A stretch of 64,000 bases of DNA from Candidatus Peregrinibacteria bacterium (GTDB lineage Bacteria; Patescibacteriota; Gracilibacteria; Peribacterales; Peribacteraceae), in NCBI GenBank assembly GCA_016196225.1, contig JACPXZ010000025.1, forward strand, positions 1-64,000, read 5' to 3'. The notes under the pieces are model-generated. The model made no database searches, was not told where the DNA came from, and saw nothing but the letters and a program-made list of their open reading frames with translations. Position numbers and translations under genes: made by a program. Shown here in pieces: positions 62,684 through 64,000 of the stretch (position 1 is the first letter of the stretch; each line of letters opens with the position of its first letter).

Positions 62684-64000
62684 CTACGGTATTGCGCGGA
62701 CTTGAACGGTGCTGATCCCTCCGTCTTTGGAACGTACATCGGAGACAAGAATGCAGCGATCCCCCTTATGGAGAAGTTTTGCTTTTTTGATGATTGTCCA
62801 TGCGTTTTGCAGGGTAGATTCCGGATCTTTTTTAAAAGGAAGAAGAAGCGGATAAATTCCAAAAAAGAGACAGAGTTTGCGCTGCACCCGTGGAGTGTCT
62901 GTTAAAGCAATGATCGGGGTAGACGGACGGAATTTGCTGAGAGCCTCTGCAGTGCGGCCGCTTCGGGTAAAGACCACAATGGGGAGACCCAGAGACTCGG
63001 ACATGGAAGCAGCCGCTTCTGCACGTGCTTCACGTTCATCATGAACACCCTGAATACCACTATGTGCAAATCGGGCGAGATTCCGCTCGGTCTCCTCCAA
63101 AATATTGGCCATCGCTTCGACGGCACGAAGGGGAAATTTTCCATTTGCTGTTTCACCAGAAAGCATCGTGGCGTCCGCTTGTGTGACTGCTGCGTGGGCG
63201 ACATCGGTGATTTCGGCACGGGTGGGAATGGGATGTTCTCGCATGCTTTCCAGCATATGGGTTGCGACGATGACGGGTTTACCCGCATCTCCACAAAGAG
63301 ACACGATGGCATCCTGAACAGCGGGAATGCGTTCGTAGGGGATTTCTGCACCGAGATCGCCCCGCGCGACCATGACCCCATCGGCAGCACGAATGATTTC
63401 GTTAATATTTTGTACCGCCTGCGCTGTCTCGATCTTGGCAATGATCGAGAGAGAACCCTTTTTCTTTTGAATAAATCGCCGTACTTCTTCAATGTCATCA
63501 GCGGTTCGGATAAAAGAAAGGGCAACATAATCGATGTCCTGCTCTATGGCGAAGACAATGTCATCCCAGTCTTTTTGGGTGAGCGACGGCAAATGGACAT
63601 CTGCTCCGGGAAGATTGATATGACGTCGTGAACCAATGACCCCGTCTTCCCGTGCGCGCCCAACGACATCTTTGTTTTTTTCGATTCGAACGATGTCAAA
63701 GGAAAGCTCCCCGTTGTCGAGAAGAATCTTCTTGGTTGTGGCAACGTCTTTTGCAAATCCATCGTAATTGACATAAATACATGGAAGATTGTTTTTGCGG
63801 GGAGTGGGGGCGGACGAAAAGATAACCATTTGACCTTTATGAATATCCAAAGGGTCACGGACGTCTCCGGTGCGGATTGCGGCCCCCCGCGTATCAAAGA
63901 GGACTGCAGGAGGAATCGGATTCTTCGCAGCAATTTTGCGAACCAATGCAATGCGATGATCATGCTCTTTACGGGTACCATGCGAAAGATTGATGCGAAC
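62684..64000 (-). CDS. pyk: Pyruvate kinase (partial at window end)
   Basis: Final step of glycolysis. The frame stays open to base 64000, where VRINLSHGTRKEHD (substrate-binding Asn/Ser region) is read, so the N-terminal end lies outside the window and the ATG in the ORF track is internal. Visible are VLFDTRGAAIRTG, the B domain, VALSFIRTADDIEEV, IAKIETAQAV, the signature DGVMVARGDLGAEIPYERIPAVQ, VIVATHMLESM, PTRAEITDVAHAAV with ATMLSGETANGKFP, and a C-terminal domain ending VQVRAIP. The enolase that makes its substrate lies at the other end of the window. Confidence 0.97.
   Translation of the reverse strand, partial: VRINLSHGTRKEHDHRIALVRKIAAKNPIPPAVLFDTRGAAIRTGDVRDPLDIHKGQMVIFSSAPTPRKNNLPCIYVNYDGFAKDVATTKKILLDNGELSFDIVRIEKNKDVVGRAREDGVIGSRRHINLPGADVHLPSLTQKDWDDIVFAIEQDIDYVALSFIRTADDIEEVRRFIQKKKGSLSIIAKIETAQAVQNINEIIRAADGVMVARGDLGAEIPYERIPAVQDAIVSLCGDAGKPVIVATHMLESMREHPIPTRAEITDVAHAAVTQADATMLSGETANGKFPLRAVEAMANILEETERNLARFAHSGIQGVHDEREARAEAAASMSESLGLPIVVFTRSGRTAEALSKFRPSTPIIALTDTPRVQRKLCLFFGIYPLLLPFKKDPESTLQNAWTIIKKAKLLHKGDRCILVSDVRSKDGGISTVQVRAIP

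Overview
This window looks like a chromosome segment from a Candidate Phyla Radiation (Patescibacteria) bacterium, most like Candidatus Peregrinibacteria. Support for this is the mix of compact housekeeping genes with many CPR-type hypothetical membrane and secreted proteins, short intergenic gaps and frequent gene overlaps. TGA is used as a normal stop (rsmH, gnd, nrdless housekeeping genes alike), so it is not the recoded Gracilibacteria/Absconditabacteria. The taxonomic call is inference. No prophage, CRISPR array, IS transposase or rRNA operon is visible. Five tRNA genes are present, all with encoded CCA.

Layout. 1-5.9 kb: 3' end of thrS, an Lgt-like membrane protein, two small membrane proteins, corA, a membrane protein and enolase. 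5.9-9.8 kb: tRNA-Pro, an NrnA-type DHH phosphoesterase and infB. 9.8-13.4 kb: a repeat island, then a minus-strand pair of a coiled-coil membrane protein and a TrbL/VirB6-like membrane protein. 13.6-19.1 kb: a winged-helix/NTase-like protein, mgtC, rplS, csaB, lepA, a hypothetical, rpmA and the initiator tRNA. 19.1-25.7 kb: ftsB-like, murC, an SLH protein, purL and murJ. 25.7-30.7 kb: acyP, nusG, secE, lepB, a PH-domain protein, pth and a large secreted DUF11-type protein. 31-38.5 kb: tRNA-Gln, a GIY-YIG protein, a lipoprotein, rplU, tgt, a DoxX-like protein, clpP, miaA, two small proteins and recG. 38.6-49.1 kb: hypotheticals, a lipoprotein, an MFS transporter, tRNA-Ser, transketolase and a cell-envelope cluster ending in a metal-motif/cupredoxin fusion. 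49.2-57.7 kb: tal-gnd, a Ca2+-type P-ATPase, a desaturase, a subtilase with SLH repeats and a thermonuclease. 57.7-64 kb: a secreted basic protein, a P-loop NTPase, tRNA-Ser, an EamA transporter, an L,D-transpeptidase-like protein, a pilin-like protein, rsmH, ftsL and part of pyk.

How the genes fit together. Enolase, pyruvate kinase, transketolase, transaldolase and 6-phosphogluconate dehydrogenase give lower glycolysis plus a pentose phosphate route. MurC, MurJ, RsmH, FtsL/FtsB-like and an L,D-transpeptidase-like protein indicate a peptidoglycan wall. CsaB plus two SLH-domain proteins suggest a pyruvylated wall polymer that anchors surface proteins.

Three features stand out. First, about twenty genes have a TANNNT -10 box six or seven bases before the start codon, so leaderless transcription appears common, and some divergent pairs share overlapping or palindromic promoters. 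Second, several families of short palindromic repeats are scattered through the window, and some sit in frame inside miaA, tkt, csaB and lepA. Third, two loci (after recG and after the desaturase) carry a conserved ~42-nt core flanked by long inverted arms whose sequence differs between the copies; I do not recognise this element. In addition, Tgt has lost all three zinc-binding cysteines to serine.
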